A stretch of 64,000 nt of DNA from Spirosoma sp. Its GTDB lineage: Bacteria; Bacteroidota; Bacteroidia; Cytophagales; Spirosomataceae. The position numbers and the translations under genes were made by a program. This document shows positions 16,821 to 26,726 of this stretch, one piece after another (position 1 is the first letter of the stretch; each line of letters opens with the position of its first letter). The DNA lies in NCBI RefSeq assembly GCF_026391055.1, contig NZ_JAPLET010000019.1, forward strand, positions 1-64,000, given 5' to 3'. Below the pieces are notes generated by a model. That model did no database searches. It had not been told where the DNA came from and saw only the letters and a program-made list of their open reading frames with translations.

Positions 16821-17690
16821 ATGATTGAGTTTCGCGATTTGTCGTTTGGCTACAAGCGGGGTAAGCCTTTGTATGAAGGACTGAACCTGACGCTTTCGCC
16901 CGGATCTATTTATGGGTTACTCGGGCCGAATGGCGCCGGAAAGTCGACCTTGTTACGGTTACTATCCGGTTTACTGTATCCGAAGTCAGGGTATGTCCGG
17001 GTGGGAGATTACATGCCCAAAGATCGACAGCCGGCGTTTCTGGAGGATTTATTTCTGGTACCCGAAGAGTTTTACCTCCCGGCTGTACGAATCAACCAGT
17101 TTGTCGATAGCAACGCGCCGTTTTACCCGCGCTTCGATCGGGCGCAAATGACCGCCTATATCCGCGAGTTTGGCCTGACTGACAATCAGAAACTGAGTGA
17201 ACTCTCGTACGGGCAGAAAAAGAAGGTGCTGATCGGGTTTGGGCTGGCAACCAATACCGCAGTACTCCTGATGGATGAGCCGACCAACGGCCTGGATATT
17301 CCGTCGAAGAGCCAGTTTCGGCGGTTGGTGGCCGGAGCCGTGAATGAACACCGGACGGTCGTGATCTCCACTCACCAAGTGCGCGACCTCGAAGCCCTCA
17401 TTGATCCCATTGTTATTCTGGCCGAACGTTCGCGTTCACACATGACCGTTGCGTTGAAAGCTACCGTTGAGGAGGTCACGGCCCGGCTCTGGTTCGGGCT
17501 GGTGCCTGAGCTGGATAAAAACAGAGCGATTTTGTATTCAGAACGGGCGGTTGGTGGCTATGCTATTGTAGCGGAAAACCCCATAGGCGAATCCAGTCGG
17601 CTGGATTTGGAACGGCTTTTCAACGCTGTACAGGCCGAACCTGCGCGTATTCAGCAATTATTCTCTACCTCAACTTTCGCAACCGTATGA
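16821..17690 (+). CDS. ABC transporter ATP-binding protein (YtrB-like)
   Basis: The 289-residue protein is a single ABC ATPase: Walker A GPNGAGKS (35-42), signature LSYGQKKK, Walker B LLMDEP with NGLD following, and the H-loop at STHQ. A C-terminal extension of about 80 residues follows the NBD. The next gene overlaps by 4 nt and encodes its permease; a GntR regulator and a membrane-anchored protein follow. This order resembles the B. subtilis Ytr-type exporters, though here the regulator comes third. Confidence 0.9.
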   Translation: MIEFRDLSFGYKRGKPLYEGLNLTLSPGSIYGLLGPNGAGKSTLLRLLSGLLYPKSGYVRVGDYMPKDRQPAFLEDLFLVPEEFYLPAVRINQFVDSNAPFYPRFDRAQMTAYIREFGLTDNQKLSELSYGQKKKVLIGFGLATNTAVLLMDEPTNGLDIPSKSQFRRLVAGAVNEHRTVVISTHQVRDLEALIDPIVILAERSRSHMTVALKATVEEVTARLWFGLVPELDKNRAILYSERAVGGYAIVAENPIGESSRLDLERLFNAVQAEPARIQQLFSTSTFATV

Positions 17691-18487
17691 ACCAGACATT
17701 TTCAATTAGCCGCTTTGGCCGCTTACTGCGTAAATACTTTATCGATAACCGGGGACAGTTGCTGACCAATCTGGCGCTGCTACTGGTTATTTTAATAACC
17801 GTTGCTCTTCTCCTGTATAGAGGAAATCCGGTGGCTGTAGAGCGTAACCGTGCTATACCGTTTTTCTTTATTGGCTGGGCTGCCTGGTATGTGTTTATCT
17901 GGCAACAGACAGAAGCCTTGAACCATAAGGAGCGGGCCATGACGTATTTGATGCAGCCTGCCTCTCAACTGGAGAAAATCGTTCTTATCTGGCTGGTTTC
18001 CGGCGTTGGATTTGTAGTTGTTTACGGTTTACTCTTTGGGCTGGTAGATGCCGCAGGTGTTCAGTACGTCAATAGTAAAGAATGGCCCATCGGAACGCCA
18101 ATACTTAAATCATACTATGCGTTCGACGGGTATATCCCGACACAATTGTGGGTATTCTCGGCTCTGCTTCATCCGGTTGCACTCGCCTTCCTGCTGGTAG
18201 TACGACGCTACAGTCTTCCCTTAGTGGCGGTTTTGACGTTTCTTCTCTTGTTTATCGGAGTGATCGTAAACACCCTGATCATTCGGAGTGTCATTGACTT
18301 GGGAGAAGGGAATATGGCTGGTCCTTTTGATCGCATTGGTGTTCCATCGCCGATCAATGAAAAGCAATATCGTATGCTTGACATTCCGCAACCCATTGGC
18401 GATCAAATCCGCTACGCCGTGGGTATTCTGGCGGTCGTGATCTTGTACATCACCGCCTATTTCAGACTTAAAGAACGGGAGGTATAA
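17687..18487 (+). CDS. ABC transporter permease partner
   Basis: The 266-residue protein has about six hydrophobic segments (about 25-43, 58-72, 100-122, 148-168, 176-200 and 238-255). The start overlaps the ATPase stop by 4 nt (ATGA), and it ends 2 nt before the GntR gene. It has no obvious family signature beyond an ABC-2-like layout, so the assignment rests mainly on context. The substrate is unknown. Confidence 0.75.
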   Translation: MNQTFSISRFGRLLRKYFIDNRGQLLTNLALLLVILITVALLLYRGNPVAVERNRAIPFFFIGWAAWYVFIWQQTEALNHKERAMTYLMQPASQLEKIVLIWLVSGVGFVVVYGLLFGLVDAAGVQYVNSKEWPIGTPILKSYYAFDGYIPTQLWVFSALLHPVALAFLLVVRRYSLPLVAVLTFLLLFIGVIVNTLIIRSVIDLGEGNMAGPFDRIGVPSPINEKQYRMLDIPQPIGDQIRYAVGILAVVILYITAYFRLKEREV

Positions 18488-18489
18488 CG

Positions 18490-18867
18490 ATGGATTTTCG
18501 AGACAAACAAGCCATCTATCTGCAAATTGCCGAGCATGTAAGTGAGCAGATTCTCCTGGGTCACTGGTCCGCAAATGAGAAGGTCCCGTCGGTTCGTGAA
18601 CTGGCAGCGGAGCTGGAAGTAAACCCAAATACCGTCATGCGGACGTACGAATTTTTAAACCAGCAGGGGGTTATTGCCAACAAACGGGGCATCGGCTATT
18701 TCGCTACCGACGACGCCGTCGATAAAATCCGAACCTATCGGCGCGAGCAGTTTTTACAGAACGATCTGCCTTTATTTTTTAAGAACCTGACATTGCTGGG
18801 TATCGACCTCCGCGAAATTGAAACCCGTTACGACGAATACATAAACGCCCCAACGAACACGCAATGA
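18490..18867 (+). CDS. GntR family transcriptional regulator, YtrA subfamily
   Basis: The 125-residue protein has an N-terminal winged helix (about 8-75; PSVRELAAELEVNPNTVMRTYEFL is the recognition region in parts) followed by a short dimerisation helix pair. The absence of a large effector domain and the length are typical of YtrA-type GntR regulators, which repress their own ABC transporter operons. It overlaps the next gene by 4 nt. Confidence 0.9.
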   Translation: MDFRDKQAIYLQIAEHVSEQILLGHWSANEKVPSVRELAAELEVNPNTVMRTYEFLNQQGVIANKRGIGYFATDDAVDKIRTYRREQFLQNDLPLFFKNLTLLGIDLREIETRYDEYINAPTNTQ

Positions 18868-19550
18868 AAACAAGTCATATTTTATTGGCCCTATTGACCA
18901 TTATCACCTTGTCGGGAATGGTGGCAACCGATGTGCTGCTCAAGCAGCAATACGATAAACTGGATTGGAGTGATCCGTATCAGGATTTCGACCATCGGGC
19001 GTTACCGGCGGCAAAGCATCTGGTCATTGAAGCTGCCCCTATTTCAGAAATTATCGTTGAACCGAGCAAGGATACGGCTCAGGCTATACTCTGGCCCAAC
19101 ATGGCAAACTCGTACCGGACCCGGAAGCAGGGCGACACCTTGTTCGTCACTTTTACGATGAATTACGAAGGAGAGAGCCGTGACCCACATGAGGATAAAG
19201 AATATCCTTTAGGACCCGGTCTGGTGCTTCGACTGCCTGATTTACAAAGTTTACGGATTGCGAACGGGCGGTTGACCATACGACAATTTAGTCCGCAGCA
19301 ACTGGCCGTATCACTACAAAATACCCGGTTGATTACGGATGAGCTAGCGGTTAACGGACCATTCCGGCTAACCGCCCGTCAGAACAGCTTTGCGGTGTTA
19401 GGCGCGGATCATTACAAATCGTTAACCACTATTGTGCAGGATTCAAGTGGGGTGCGGCTTAACAATAGCGAGGTGGATAATTTTTTAAAGCAAGTTTCTT
19501 CTAAAGCTGAAATGCAATTGCGCGGGAAAGCCTTGAAATGGTTAAAATAA
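18864..19550 (+). CDS. Membrane-anchored DUF2807-like protein of the YtrA operon
   Basis: This 228-residue protein has an N-terminal hydrophobic helix (about 5-24), after which the chain is outside the cytoplasm. Residues 50-220 look like a short beta-solenoid, with repeating runs such as LRIANGRLTI and LAVSLQNTRLI, resembling the DUF2807 (GIN) type but with weak similarity. It overlaps the GntR gene by 4 nt and ends the operon. Its role, perhaps sensing or assisting the transporter, is inferred only from context. Confidence 0.65.
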   Translation: MKTSHILLALLTIITLSGMVATDVLLKQQYDKLDWSDPYQDFDHRALPAAKHLVIEAAPISEIIVEPSKDTAQAILWPNMANSYRTRKQGDTLFVTFTMNYEGESRDPHEDKEYPLGPGLVLRLPDLQSLRIANGRLTIRQFSPQQLAVSLQNTRLITDELAVNGPFRLTARQNSFAVLGADHYKSLTTIVQDSSGVRLNNSEVDNFLKQVSSKAEMQLRGKALKWLK

Positions 19551-20358
19551 ATGAATGACACTTGCATAGCGGGTTAACGTTTATAGGTTAGAGTGAAATA
19601 ATCTCGCTATACATGTTTTAAGTGTGTAACCTCCTATTTCGCGCGTCCATACATGGGGTTTCCTTTATGTATAGACGCGCGCTCTATTTATTGACATCCG
19701 CAAAATCACTTTTATAGTGAGCCGCTCTCTGGCTTTATTCAGCTTCCTGTTTTTAAGGCCGATTTAAGAGTTCTTAAAGCAATTAAAAATAAATTAAACA
19801 AACTTTACTTAAACCAAGATAAATTTGGTTGTTTCCTTGAATATTGAAAAATGGTATTAAAATGCCATGAAAAAGTTTGGCCCAGCCCTATTAAGCCTCT
19901 TAACTTATACATCACAATAGAAAGAGGTCACTTACTGGAGCCACAGACTATACGTAAAAAGTGTAAACCGTTTAGGTTTGTATTGCTTAACAGCCTTCCA
20001 TTGGCCTTAGCCGTATTAACTGGGTCACTGCTTATAGAAAAAAGAAAGTTCTGATAATAATTTGCTTTCCTTTTCTACTCCTTTTTCGATTCAGCTTTTC
20101 TTTTCTACTCACGTAAATCCGACAAACGCGCTGGTTGCTGCATCGCAACGGCTCACTCTTTTTGTCCGGTACAAAAAAGTTAATAGGTAAGGTATACAGG
20201 GCTAACGGGCTTTTCGGGCTGTCTGGTCTGTACATATACATTGTTTTGTTGCCCCTAGCTAATCGTCGATTGGCTCAACTAGTTATTAAGTGCTGGTTAG
20301 GCCATGTCGAGTGGTTGCTAACTGATTAGAAACCCACCGCTGCTATCGTTCATTCGCT
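19551..20358. other. 808-bp non-coding region upstream of dabA
   Basis: No credible gene was found; the short ORFs here lack family features and use rare codons. A hairpin lies at 19640-19681. Two TAnnTTTG-like boxes point toward dabA: TAAATTTG (19820-19827) and TAGGTTTG (19973-19980), neither with a clear -33 element. This would leave a leader of 370-530 nt. No known riboswitch was recognised. Confidence 0.5.
19640..19681 (+). terminator. Hairpin after the YtrA-type operon
   Basis: CGCGCGTC.ATACAT (19640-19654) pairs with 19667-19681 with one mismatch and a 12-nt loop. It sits 90 nt past the stop of the last operon gene. Confidence 0.6.
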
Positions 20359-22854
20359 ATGAAAACACACGATTCTACATTTGATGAACACCACGTTCTT
20401 CATGAGTTGAAGCATTATCTTCCGGCTCAGGCGCCGTTGAAGGACTTCGTTCATCACAATACACTACACTCGTTTCAGGATTTACGGTTCGATAAGGCGC
20501 TCCACAAAGCATCTGAACTTTTCGGTTATAAAACCCTGCTCTTGCTGAACGAATACCGGTCTTTCTTTGCCTCGCAACGAATCCGGAAAGACGTGCTTCA
20601 ACGGATCATCATACAGCACAAGGGGGTAGAACTGGCTGCAGAATGGTCGCAGAAGGTGCTGGCCAAACCCTATAAAACGGCTTTTCAGCCCCGGATTGGC
20701 TCGTTGCGGGCAAGCTGGAAGAAAGAACACCATGTAGACCTGGATTCACTGGTTCACCCGCTGCTGTTCCGCATTCTGTGCAGCTACCTCGATCAGGGCA
20801 TTTCGATCTGGAACTTCCCGGTTCGGGATAAGGATTTTCTGTCGTCTATGCGCGAGATGGAGGAAACAAGTTTCACCAGCGTGTTCAGAACAAAAGCCGC
20901 TAAAGACCTTTTCCTGCATGGTGACTGTAACCTCAATGCCTTGTTGGATAAACTCGTTGGTGACGAATCGCTGTATGAACAATACCTGTTCGACCAGCAG
21001 TTTGCTCATTCGGGCTGGTCGGGAATGGTAGCCGTAATTGAGGATTTGCCGCAAACGCTGCTGGATACGCGTAAAATATCACTTCATGACCTGATCGTTT
21101 TTGAATTGCTGCTCGAAATCGACGCCATAAACTACCAACTGGGAAACGAATGGACACCTATGCGGAGCTGGCTCACGCACACGCCGGTTCCGCTCTTCGC
21201 CGACGTACCGGATACAGAGTTGAGTGACGTTATGACCATCTGGCAGGAAGCTTTCGAATGGAGCTACTATGATCAGGTTATGGCCGGGCTTGAGCTGGAA
21301 GAACGCAACGAAGTCCGAATCCCAACGAAAACCTTCCAGGCGATGTTCTGCATCGACGACCGGGAGTGTTCGTTCCGGCGTTATCTGGAAGATCTGGATC
21401 ATTCCTGCGAAACCTTTGGAACACCGGGTTTCTTCGGCGTTGATTGTTTTTTTCAACCCGAAGAAGGCAAGTACTACACCAAAATCTGTCCGGTTCCGCT
21501 TTCGCCAAAGCACTTGATCAAAGAGATCGATTCAAGGAACAAACGGCAGCGGGATATGCACTTCAATAAGCACGCGCATTCCTTTCACAGCGGCTGGTTA
21601 ATTTCGCAGACATTGGGCTTCTGGGCCGCTCTGCGGTTGTTCGCAAATATTTTTAAACCAACCATGACGCCTGCGGCTGCGTCGTCGTTTAAGCATATGG
21701 ACCATCTCTCGAAGCTCACAATTGAGAACGAGCATCCCGAAGACATGGAGAACGGCCTCCAAATTGGCTACTCTGTCGACGAGATGGCGGTGCGGGTTGA
21801 AGGGCTTCTGAAAAGTATTGGCCTGGTCGAAGACTTCGCATCCATTGTGTATGTGGTTGGTCACGGGGCTAGTAGCGTGAACAATCCGCACTATGCTGCC
21901 TATGACTGTGGCGCGTGTTCAGGCCGGGCGGGTTCGGTGAATGCCCGGGCCATATCGTACATGGCCAATCACGCCAAAGTACGGGCCATTCTCAAGGCCA
22001 AAGGATTAACCATTCCCGATACAACCCAGTTTATCGGGGCGCTGCACGACACCACCCGCGATGAAATTGCTTTTTTCGATGAAGCTTCACTTACGCCCGC
22101 GAATCTTGAGAAGCACAATCAAAATAAACGAACCTTCGAAACCGCACTCGACTATAACGCCAAAGAACGGTCGAGACGCTTTGAGTCTATCGACAGCCGG
22201 GCCAGTCTGAAGCGGATTCACGAGCGAGTTAGGGAGCGTTCTGTGTCGTTGTTCGAGCCGCGCCCTGAACTGAATCACGCCACCAACGCCCTCACTATTG
22301 TGGGCCGTCGTTCGCTTACGAAAGGCTTGTTCCTGGACCGCCGGTCGTTCCTGAACTCGTACGATTACCGCGTGGACCCCGATGGCAAATACCTGTTCAA
22401 TATCCTGAAAGCAGCCGCGCCCGTATGCGGAGGCATCAACCTCGAATATTTCTTTTCGAGGGTCGACAATCAGCAACTGGGAGCTGGAACCAAGCTGCCC
22501 CATAACGTGATGGGCCTGATTGGTGTAGCCAACGGAATGGACGGTGATTTACGCCCGGGATTGCCCAGTCAGATGATTGAAGTGCATGACCCCGTGCGGA
22601 TGTTCTTCATTATCGAGCAGTTTCCGGATGTGGTGCTGGATGTCATTAAACAGTCGAGTGCAACCTATGAGTGGTTCATTAATGAGTGGGTACATCTGGT
22701 GGTTGTAAACCCCGAAACGCAAAAGTTTTTTGTGTTCAAAGAAGGGGCCTTTACGCCGTATGAGCCCATAATTCATCATGTGGATACGATAAAAGATATT
22801 GCCCCGTTGCTCGAAACCCATCAGGAAGACCTTCCTGTTTACCTACTTTCTTAA
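20359..22854 (+). CDS. dabA: DabA: catalytic subunit of energy-coupled inorganic carbon uptake (DUF2309)
   Basis: The 831-residue protein belongs to DUF2309/DabA, which contains a zinc site like that of beta-carbonic anhydrase and works with a membrane partner to hydrate CO2 to bicarbonate in one direction, using ion flow. The four zinc-site residues are in place: C331 and D333 (FCIDDRE), H502 (VVGHG) and C517 (DCGACSG). The spacings (171 and 15) are near those known from Halothiobacillus (173 and 15). It lies 9 nt upstream of dabB. It is peripheral to the inner membrane. Confidence 0.93.
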   Translation: MKTHDSTFDEHHVLHELKHYLPAQAPLKDFVHHNTLHSFQDLRFDKALHKASELFGYKTLLLLNEYRSFFASQRIRKDVLQRIIIQHKGVELAAEWSQKVLAKPYKTAFQPRIGSLRASWKKEHHVDLDSLVHPLLFRILCSYLDQGISIWNFPVRDKDFLSSMREMEETSFTSVFRTKAAKDLFLHGDCNLNALLDKLVGDESLYEQYLFDQQFAHSGWSGMVAVIEDLPQTLLDTRKISLHDLIVFELLLEIDAINYQLGNEWTPMRSWLTHTPVPLFADVPDTELSDVMTIWQEAFEWSYYDQVMAGLELEERNEVRIPTKTFQAMFCIDDRECSFRRYLEDLDHSCETFGTPGFFGVDCFFQPEEGKYYTKICPVPLSPKHLIKEIDSRNKRQRDMHFNKHAHSFHSGWLISQTLGFWAALRLFANIFKPTMTPAAASSFKHMDHLSKLTIENEHPEDMENGLQIGYSVDEMAVRVEGLLKSIGLVEDFASIVYVVGHGASSVNNPHYAAYDCGACSGRAGSVNARAISYMANHAKVRAILKAKGLTIPDTTQFIGALHDTTRDEIAFFDEASLTPANLEKHNQNKRTFETALDYNAKERSRRFESIDSRASLKRIHERVRERSVSLFEPRPELNHATNALTIVGRRSLTKGLFLDRRSFLNSYDYRVDPDGKYLFNILKAAAPVCGGINLEYFFSRVDNQQLGAGTKLPHNVMGLIGVANGMDGDLRPGLPSQMIEVHDPVRMFFIIEQFPDVVLDVIKQSSATYEWFINEWVHLVVVNPETQKFFVFKEGAFTPYEPIIHHVDTIKDIAPLLETHQEDLPVYLLS

Positions 22855-22863
22855 GATTAACGC

Positions 22864-24735
22864 ATGGAATCATTTCTTCAAGTTTTTATTTTATTGCCTA
22901 TTCTTGGGTTTCTACTTCTGTTGTTGATTCCCGAGGATAAAGAAAAGGTTATCTCCCTGACCTGCTTTAGTATCGTCGGTCTACATTTTGCGCTGTCGAT
23001 GGGATTTCTGGTCTACTGGCTAATCATGAGTCGAACGGAGCTTAACCTCAAAGATATTGTGCTGCTTAGCTCAGGAAATTATGAGTTTCTGATCGATTTT
23101 TACTTCGATAAAGTCACCGCTGTTTATCTGTTCGTCGGGGCCATTCTAACGTTTCTGGTAACCATTTACAGTCGGGCGTATCTCCACCGAGAAACCGGCT
23201 ATAAGCGTTTTTTCACAACCATTCTGTTCTTTTACACCGGGTATAACATCACCATTTTTGCGGGCAACTTCGAGACGCTGTTCATTGGCTGGGAGATATT
23301 AGGCATCACATCGTTCCTCTTGATTGCCTTCTACCGAAACAAGTATCTGCCGGTGAAAAATGCGGTGAAAGTGTTTTCGGTATACCGAATCGGCGACGTT
23401 GGTCTATTGTTGGCCATGTGGATGAGCCACCATCTGTGGCATGAAAATATTACGTTTATTAAACTGGGCGATTATGCGCTGGTGCACGAACATCTGCAAA
23501 CGCATAGCTTCATCGGTGTTTTTATCTCCCTTATGATTCTGGCGTCGGCTGCGGCCAAGTCGGCGCAACTTCCCTTTTCGTCTTGGCTGCCCCGTGCTAT
23601 GGAAGGGCCTACGCCGTCCAGCGCTATATTTTATGGATCGCTGGCCGTTCACCTTGGCGTTTTTCTGTTGCTGAGAACTTATCCGTTCTGGGAACAGCAG
23701 ACATCGGTACGCGTCCTGATTGTAGCTCTGGGTTTGATCACAACCGTCGTTTCTACAGGTATTGCCCGGGTTCAGTCGTCCATTAAAGCGCAGATTGCCT
23801 ATGCGTCTATTGCACAGATCGGATTGATGTTTATTGAGGTAGCGGCTGGTTTGGAGAGTCTGGCGTTGTTCCACTTTGCCGGAAATGCGTTTCTCAGAAC
23901 CTACCAGCTGCTGGTGTCGCCATCAGTGGTGAGCTACCTCATTCGAGAGCAATTTTACACGTTCTATCCATCGCAGCGGTCGCTGGAGGATTTCCTGCCG
24001 AAGAAGCTTGCCAATACATTTTACATGCTGGGCATTAAAGAATGGAATTTAGATTCGTTCCTGTATCGGTACTTATGGAATCCGTTAAAATGGGTAGGCA
24101 ACCTGCTTGATTTTATAACCCTGAGTACGCTCCTGACGGTTTTTGTACCGTTCTACCTCGTTGGGGTATTCTGCCTTTATAATCGTAACCTTGTTCCTGA
24201 GCCGGTATTGAACTGCCTGCCTATTGCCTTTTCCTTTACGGCGGTGGTTATGGTACTGAAATCGTTCACGAAACGAAACAGGGCGCGAATGGCGTGGTTA
24301 TTGACCATCTTCAATCACTTCTTTGTTGTACTGGCCATTTCATTCAACGAAAAATTTAATTATTCATCGCAGGGATTGCTCTACCTAAGTGGCGTTTTTG
24401 TGGCGGGTGTTGTTGGGTTCGTTTGCCTGAGTCGTTTGAAGGCGGCCGAGAAGAGCCTTAACCTGCAGCAGTTTCATGGCTATTCGCACAAGTACCCTCG
24501 GCTGGCGTTCCTGTTTCTGCTGGCTTGTTTGGGCGTTTCGGGCTTTCCCATTACGCCCACGTTCATTGGTGAGGATTTGATGTTTTCCCACATTCACGAA
24601 AACCAGGCTATGCTGGCGTTGTTCACCGCGCTGAGCTTCATCATCGACGGGCTGGCCATCATTCGGATTTACGCCCGGATATTCCTTGGTCCCTACGAAA
24701 AGTCGATGTACGAAATGGCCTACCGGTCGTATTAA
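22864..24735 (+). CDS. dabB: DabB: proton-channel-like membrane subunit of the DAB complex
   Basis: The 623-residue protein is a polytopic membrane protein of the NuoL/MrpA proton-translocating family (about 15 predicted helices). It has the family region SSWLPRAMEGPTPSSA, and GWEILGITSFLLI has the conserved Glu. Lys-rich and His positions in the middle helices are consistent with an ion path. It is paired only with dabA, not with other complex I genes, which identifies it as DabB rather than NuoL. In many described operons dabB comes first; here dabA does. Confidence 0.9.
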   Translation: MESFLQVFILLPILGFLLLLLIPEDKEKVISLTCFSIVGLHFALSMGFLVYWLIMSRTELNLKDIVLLSSGNYEFLIDFYFDKVTAVYLFVGAILTFLVTIYSRAYLHRETGYKRFFTTILFFYTGYNITIFAGNFETLFIGWEILGITSFLLIAFYRNKYLPVKNAVKVFSVYRIGDVGLLLAMWMSHHLWHENITFIKLGDYALVHEHLQTHSFIGVFISLMILASAAAKSAQLPFSSWLPRAMEGPTPSSAIFYGSLAVHLGVFLLLRTYPFWEQQTSVRVLIVALGLITTVVSTGIARVQSSIKAQIAYASIAQIGLMFIEVAAGLESLALFHFAGNAFLRTYQLLVSPSVVSYLIREQFYTFYPSQRSLEDFLPKKLANTFYMLGIKEWNLDSFLYRYLWNPLKWVGNLLDFITLSTLLTVFVPFYLVGVFCLYNRNLVPEPVLNCLPIAFSFTAVVMVLKSFTKRNRARMAWLLTIFNHFFVVLAISFNEKFNYSSQGLLYLSGVFVAGVVGFVCLSRLKAAEKSLNLQQFHGYSHKYPRLAFLFLLACLGVSGFPITPTFIGEDLMFSHIHENQAMLALFTALSFIIDGLAIIRIYARIFLGPYEKSMYEMAYRSY

Positions 24736-24742
24736 TGGTGTA

Positions 24743-24782
24743 CGAGACCGCATAGCCAAGTGGCCGGAGCCATGCGGTCTCG
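24743..24782 (+). terminator. Hairpin after dabB
   Basis: CGAGACCGCAT (24743-24753) pairs with 24772-24782 around an 18-nt loop, 8 nt after the dabB stop. There is no T run. Confidence 0.6.
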
Positions 24783-24895
24783 CCCGGTACTTGGCTTAAT
24801 TTTTTCGTGATTCGTCAGTCGATTTACGCAGTTGGTCAGCGATGCAGCCGGGCTTTTGCAGGACCTTTGTCATGTACTAAACGTCGAACAAGTCC

Positions 24896-25240
24896 ATGAA
24901 AACGCTCCTGAAATCCGAAGAATTAATTCAGTTCCTGGCTGCTATTTATTTGTTCTCCCGCCTGAGTTTCGCCTGGTGGTGGTTCCCCGCTTTGCTTCTG
25001 CTCCCGGACATCAGCATGATTGGTTACCTGATTAACCCAGCCGTTGGCGCGGTGTTGTACAATATCGTACATCACAAGGGACTTGGTATTGTCATTGGTC
25101 TGATTGGTCTTGCCCTTGGTAATCAATACCTGATGCTGGCCGGTGTCATCCTGTTTGCCCACTCCAGTATGGATCGGGTAGCGGGTTACGGACTGAAATA
25201 CGCCGATAGTTTCAAGCATACCAGTCTCGGAACGATGTAG
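24896..25240 (+). CDS. DUF4260 family membrane protein
   Basis: The 114-residue protein has four hydrophobic stretches (about 10-22, 25-43, 45-60 and 64-88). It shows the DUF4260 pattern of PDISMIGYL, with YNIVHHKG and HSSMDRVAGYGLKY near the end. The function is unknown. It lies 160 nt after dabB, beyond a hairpin, so it is probably separate from it. It is convergent with the fucosidase gene, which ends 20 nt away. Confidence 0.85.
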   Translation: MKTLLKSEELIQFLAAIYLFSRLSFAWWWFPALLLLPDISMIGYLINPAVGAVLYNIVHHKGLGIVIGLIGLALGNQYLMLAGVILFAHSSMDRVAGYGLKYADSFKHTSLGTM

Positions 25241-25260
25241 ACCAGCATCAGGCTGCCCGA

Positions 25261-26700
25261 TTAGCCGATTTTCAACACCCAAACGGGTTGACCTGCCAAT
25301 TGCTGGCGAATCTTCTCGGGAACGACAACGCTAAAGCCGTCTTTCGTTTTAGTTAGCTTCAATGATTGCGATGCGCCCAGTACGGTCACTTTGGCATTGG
25401 GTGCAACAGTAAGCGCTGGCAACGTAATGCTGGCTGGAAGCTGTTGTTCCGACTCGCTGGGCAGGTAGGAGGCATAAACAGCCCTGCTATTTGAGGTGAA
25501 CGCCCACTGACCCTGCCGATAGGGAGCCAACGGTTTGGTGCCGTAAATCGACTCGCCGTTTACGGTAATCCATTTGCCAATTTCCTGCAATCGCTGATAG
25601 GCTTCTTCGTGCCATTCGCCATCGGGGCCGGGGGCGATGTTGAGCAAAAGATTCCCGTTTTTGGCTACGATGTCGACCAATGTCTGTACCAGTTTACGGG
25701 CGGGCTTAAAGTTTTCTTTGGGAATATACGACCAGCTGTTGCCCATGGTTAGGCAACTTTCCCACGGAATGGGCATGTAATGGTCGGGGATAGACTGTTC
25801 GGGCGTTACGTAATTTTCAAATTCGCCCGATACTGTCCGGTCGACAACCAGAAGACCCGGCTGGTGCTGGCGCGCCATACCGGCAATACGGGCCATGTTT
25901 ATATCCTGGCTGTATGGAATCGTGCGCTGCCAGCTAACAGTTGAGTCGATGGTGCTGGCCGGACGAACCCAGCCGCCGTCGAGCCACAGAATATCGACGT
26001 TGCCGTAGCCGGTCATTAGTTCTTCGATCTGGTTGTAGGTGAAATCGCTGAACTTCTTCCAGTGGTCGGGGTATTTTTTCGGGTCGTAGCTCACGTTACG
26101 ATCTTTGGGCGGAAAGTACGTCCACCAGTAATCTTCCGTATGCCAATCGGGTTTCGAAAAATACGTGCCGACCATAAAGCCCTGCTGGCGAAAAGCGCCA
26201 AGAATCTCTTTCGTGACGTTACTGCGGGGGTTCGCTGAGAACGGGGTTTTCTTATCGGTAATCTTGTAATCCGTCAGCTTCGTGTCGAACATGCAAAAGC
26301 CGTCGTGGTGTTTAGTGGTGAAAACCACATATTTCATGCCCGCGCCTTTTGCCGCATTGGCCCAGCGTTCCGGGTTGAACTTCGTTGGATTGAAGGTCGT
26401 TTGGAGGTTTTCGTACGCCTTTTTATACTCAAACCAGTTGGCGGCATACGGGCCTCTACGCTCACACCAGCCCTCATCTTCGGGGCAGAGGGACCACGAT
26501 TCCACCACGCCCCATTCGCTGTAAGTGCCCCAGTGCATAAGCAGGCCAAACTTAATATCCTGCCAGTTAGCCAGCTTTTTCTTCACCAGCTCATCTTTTG
26601 GCCAGACATATTTATCGTGGTTCTGCTCCGAGTGCTGTTGCGCAAGAGCCGATGTTGAAACCAGTAAGCTGAAGAGAATGGAGGTAATTTGTTTTTTCAT
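25261..26700 (-). CDS. Alpha-L-fucosidase, GH29
   Basis: The start is set at the ATG at 26700 (MKKQITS), giving 479 residues with a signal peptide (1-20); a longer frame to 26772 runs into the next gene. The GH29 catalytic barrel carries KFGLLMHWGTYS (50-61), FTTKHHDGFCMF (127-138) and the nucleophile D241 in DILWLDGGW. LLLNIAPGPDG is the end of the barrel, and a small beta domain follows. It should release terminal alpha-L-fucose in the periplasm or outside. An AraC regulator sits upstream on the same strand. Confidence 0.93.
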   Translation of the reverse strand: MKKQITSILFSLLVSTSALAQQHSEQNHDKYVWPKDELVKKKLANWQDIKFGLLMHWGTYSEWGVVESWSLCPEDEGWCERRGPYAANWFEYKKAYENLQTTFNPTKFNPERWANAAKGAGMKYVVFTTKHHDGFCMFDTKLTDYKITDKKTPFSANPRSNVTKEILGAFRQQGFMVGTYFSKPDWHTEDYWWTYFPPKDRNVSYDPKKYPDHWKKFSDFTYNQIEELMTGYGNVDILWLDGGWVRPASTIDSTVSWQRTIPYSQDINMARIAGMARQHQPGLLVVDRTVSGEFENYVTPEQSIPDHYMPIPWESCLTMGNSWSYIPKENFKPARKLVQTLVDIVAKNGNLLLNIAPGPDGEWHEEAYQRLQEIGKWITVNGESIYGTKPLAPYRQGQWAFTSNSRAVYASYLPSESEQQLPASITLPALTVAPNAKVTVLGASQSLKLTKTKDGFSVVVPEKIRQQLAGQPVWVLKIG

Positions 26701-26726
26701 ATACAGGTATATTTTTTGGCAATGTA

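Noticed and set aside
19851-20329. Short ORFs (64-67 codons) upstream of dabA
   Set aside because: They have no signal, domain or conserved look, and their codon use differs from neighbouring genes; the region reads as leader DNA.
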